From NCBI GenBank assembly GCA_964573725.1, contig CAZNLJ010000081.1, positions 1-8,551 on the forward strand: a DNA stretch of 8,551 nt, in the 5' to 3' direction. The first letter of the stretch is position 1. Each line of letters begins with the position of its first letter. Of the stretch, positions 7,754 through 8,551 are shown in pieces. The notes below the pieces were generated by a model. That model was not told the origin of the DNA, did no database searches, and worked only from the letters and a program-made list of their open reading frames with translations. A program made the translations under genes and the position numbers. This DNA is from UBA6168 sp964573725. GTDB taxonomy: Bacteria; Bacteroidota; Bacteroidia; Chitinophagales; Saprospiraceae.

Positions 7754-7840
7754 CACATCTACCATCCTGTAACCTCCCGATTCATCGGGGGGATAGGCCA
7801 CCCCACGAAACACATCTATCATCCTGACAGACATCACATC
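7754..7840 (+). repeat. Left 87-bp inverted repeat
   Basis: This arm matches the reverse complement of 8380-8466 at 81 of 87 positions with no gaps. It contains the motif CACATCTAYCATCCTG twice (7754-7769 and 7811-7826), and between them a hairpin CCTCCCGAT-TC-ATCGGGGGG (7773-7792, one wobble pair). A more degenerate third motif, GATATCGACCATCCCGT, lies 60 bp upstream at 7694-7710. The period of 57-60 bp suggests an older local repeat structure. The arm ends about 50 bp before the transposase start. Confidence 0.9.
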
Positions 7841-7891
7841 AACACCAATCAGTACATAACCAACCATCAACCCGCTAAAACCAAAATTATC

Positions 7892-8329
7892 ATGGCACAA
7901 GTTCGTTTATGGGTCCACGTAGTTTGGTCCACCAAAAACAGGAAACCAATGCTTACCGATAAAAACAAGCGTATAGACATTTTCAAACATATCAAGTCCT
8001 CCGCTGTAAAAAAGGAAATTTACCTCGATTTCATCAATGGCTACGAGGATCACGTTCACGTCTTGATTTCTTTGGCTTGCGACCAGACCATTGCTCAGGT
8101 GGTTGCTTGGTTGAAAGGGGAAAGTTCCCGCTTTATCAATAAGAACGCGATATTCCCATTTCCTTTCGATTGGGCTGATGATTACTACGCTGTATCCGTC
8201 AGCCAATCGAATGTGGAGACCGTGCGCAACTACCTCAAAAAGCAGGAGACGCACCACGAAAAGAAAACTTTTGCCAAGGAATGTGAAGAATTTATGGTGA
8301 AATATGGTTTTTTAAGGTCGCTTGGGTAA
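7892..8329 (+). CDS. tnpA: IS200/IS605-like Y1 (HUH) transposase
   Basis: This 145-residue protein is a complete small single-strand DNA transposase of the IS200/IS605 Y1 family, at the usual length. The HUH motif is H54-V-H56 in YEDHVHVLIS, and the catalytic tyrosine is probably Y114 in VRNYLKKQETHH. The start is placed at the ATG giving MAQVRLWVHVVWSTKNR, the typical N-terminus. The frame stays open a further 84 codons upstream to an ATG at 7640 in the last tandem unit, but that extension is His/Pro-rich, runs through the inverted repeat and has no Y1 character. The enzyme would nick at ends marked by short hairpins and act as a dimer. The last codons (RSLG and stop) lie inside a 45-bp sequence duplicated at 8507-8551. 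It could be a RAYT-type domesticated transposase rather than a self-mobile IS. No Shine-Dalgarno is seen. Confidence 0.9.
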   Translation: MAQVRLWVHVVWSTKNRKPMLTDKNKRIDIFKHIKSSAVKKEIYLDFINGYEDHVHVLISLACDQTIAQVVAWLKGESSRFINKNAIFPFPFDWADDYYAVSVSQSNVETVRNYLKKQETHHEKKTFAKECEEFMVKYGFLRSLG

Positions 8330-8361
8330 GCCTCTTTACTACGCCAGGTGTTAAGCCGCGT
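8317..8361 (+). repeat. 45-bp direct repeat, copy 1 (covers transposase 3' end)
   Basis: This copy is identical in length to 8507-8551 and matches it at 38 of 45 positions; the first 21 bases are perfect. It begins in the last codons of the transposase gene, supplying RSLG and the TAA stop, and includes the small hairpin GCTT-GGGT-AAGC (8320-8331). Together with copy 2 it brackets the right inverted repeat. Confidence 0.85.
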
Positions 8362-8379
8362 GACCTGCCCGGACTCCTG

Positions 8380-8466
8380 GATGTGATGTCTGTCAGGATG
8401 ATAGATGTGTTGCGTAGAGTGGCCTATCCCCCCGATGAATCGAGGGGTTACAGGATGATAGATGTG
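8380..8466 (-). repeat. Right 87-bp inverted repeat
   Basis: This is the mirrored partner of 7754-7840, differing at six positions. Two differences fall in the internal hairpin stem: the left arm has CCTCCCGAT and the right arm, read on the minus strand, has CCCCTCGAT, both facing ATCGGGGGG. Each arm keeps nine pairs through a G-T wobble on that strand. The arm lies about 50 bp past the transposase stop. Confidence 0.9.
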
Positions 8467-8506
8467 AGTACCGGATATGCCTGATCTCGATGGATTGGGA
8501 TGACAA

Positions 8507-8551
8507 GTCGCTTGGGTAAGCCTCTTTTCGGTGCCAGGTATTAGGTCGCGT
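8507..8551 (+). repeat. 45-bp direct repeat, copy 2 (at window edge)
   Basis: This second copy starts 190 bp after copy 1. It reaches the last base of the window, so the repeat may continue or recur beyond it. It reproduces the transposase stop region (TCGCTTGGGTAAG) without the rest of the gene, which suggests duplication of the 3' end or a recognition sequence bounding the element. Confidence 0.8.

Larger units (their letters stand above)
7754..8466 (+). mobile_element. IS200-like element or RAYT unit bounded by long inverted repeats
   Basis: A single Y1/HUH transposase gene lies between two 87-bp inverted repeats (7754-7840 and 8380-8466). No tnpB/iscB-like accessory gene is present. Classical IS200/IS605 elements lack long terminal inverted repeats and carry short subterminal hairpins instead; here each arm contains such a hairpin inside a long mirrored block. 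The arrangement resembles a REP-associated transposase (RAYT) bracketed by palindromic REP-like sequences, and the repeats may be partner sequences rather than true ends. The exact cleavage ends are not determined, and no target duplication is expected for this enzyme class. Confidence 0.55.

Noticed and set aside
7625..7900. 91-codon minus-strand frame with repeated RMIDV/RMVDV-like words
   Set aside because: The protein-level repeats simply mirror the DNA repeats of the left inverted arm; the frame has no independent support.

Overview
The window looks like a bacterial chromosome segment, most likely from a member of the Bacteroidota (inference). The start codons on the minus strand are not preceded by Shine-Dalgarno sequences, and the small HUH transposase is of a type I associate with that phylum. 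No rRNA, tRNA or housekeeping marker is present, so the taxonomy is tentative. By eye the left part (about 1-2400) is strongly AT-rich. The middle (about 2450-6480) is GC-rich. The right part (about 7100-8551) is mixed and built largely of repeats.

Layout, left to right. Positions 1-2275, minus strand: the first 758 codons of a large HKD (phospholipase-D-like) nuclease / superfamily 2 helicase with the beginning of a DUF3427-like C-terminal part; its 3' end lies outside the window. Positions 2276-2721: a gene-free stretch across which base composition switches abruptly, with a small ACCAC tandem repeat and a GC-rich palindrome. Positions 2722-6482, minus strand: a two-gene operon of a 1122-residue TM0106-type protein (RecB/Cas4-like nuclease with a probable Fe-S cluster, YprB-like RNase H fold, UPF1-like SF1 helicase) followed, with an ATGA overlap, by a 131-residue VOC/glyoxalase-fold protein. 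Positions 6483-7154: no convincing gene, but a dense cluster of inverted repeats. Positions 7155-7654: four near-identical 125-bp tandem units. Positions 7754-8466: a single-gene IS200-like (Y1/HUH) transposase bracketed by 87-bp inverted repeats that are about 93 % identical. Two copies of a 45-bp direct repeat (8317-8361 and 8507-8551) flank the right inverted repeat, and the first copy encodes the transposase C-terminus.

Two different nuclease-helicases face the same way but differ sharply in base composition. They therefore probably have different histories, and nothing in the sequence shows that they work together. The best candidates for something undescribed are the 125-bp array, in which every unit carries the same short ORF, and the transposase with its unusual nested repeats, which may be a REP/RAYT-like unit. 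The nuclease-helicase plus VOC pair is a recognisable but, to my knowledge, functionally uncharacterised combination.
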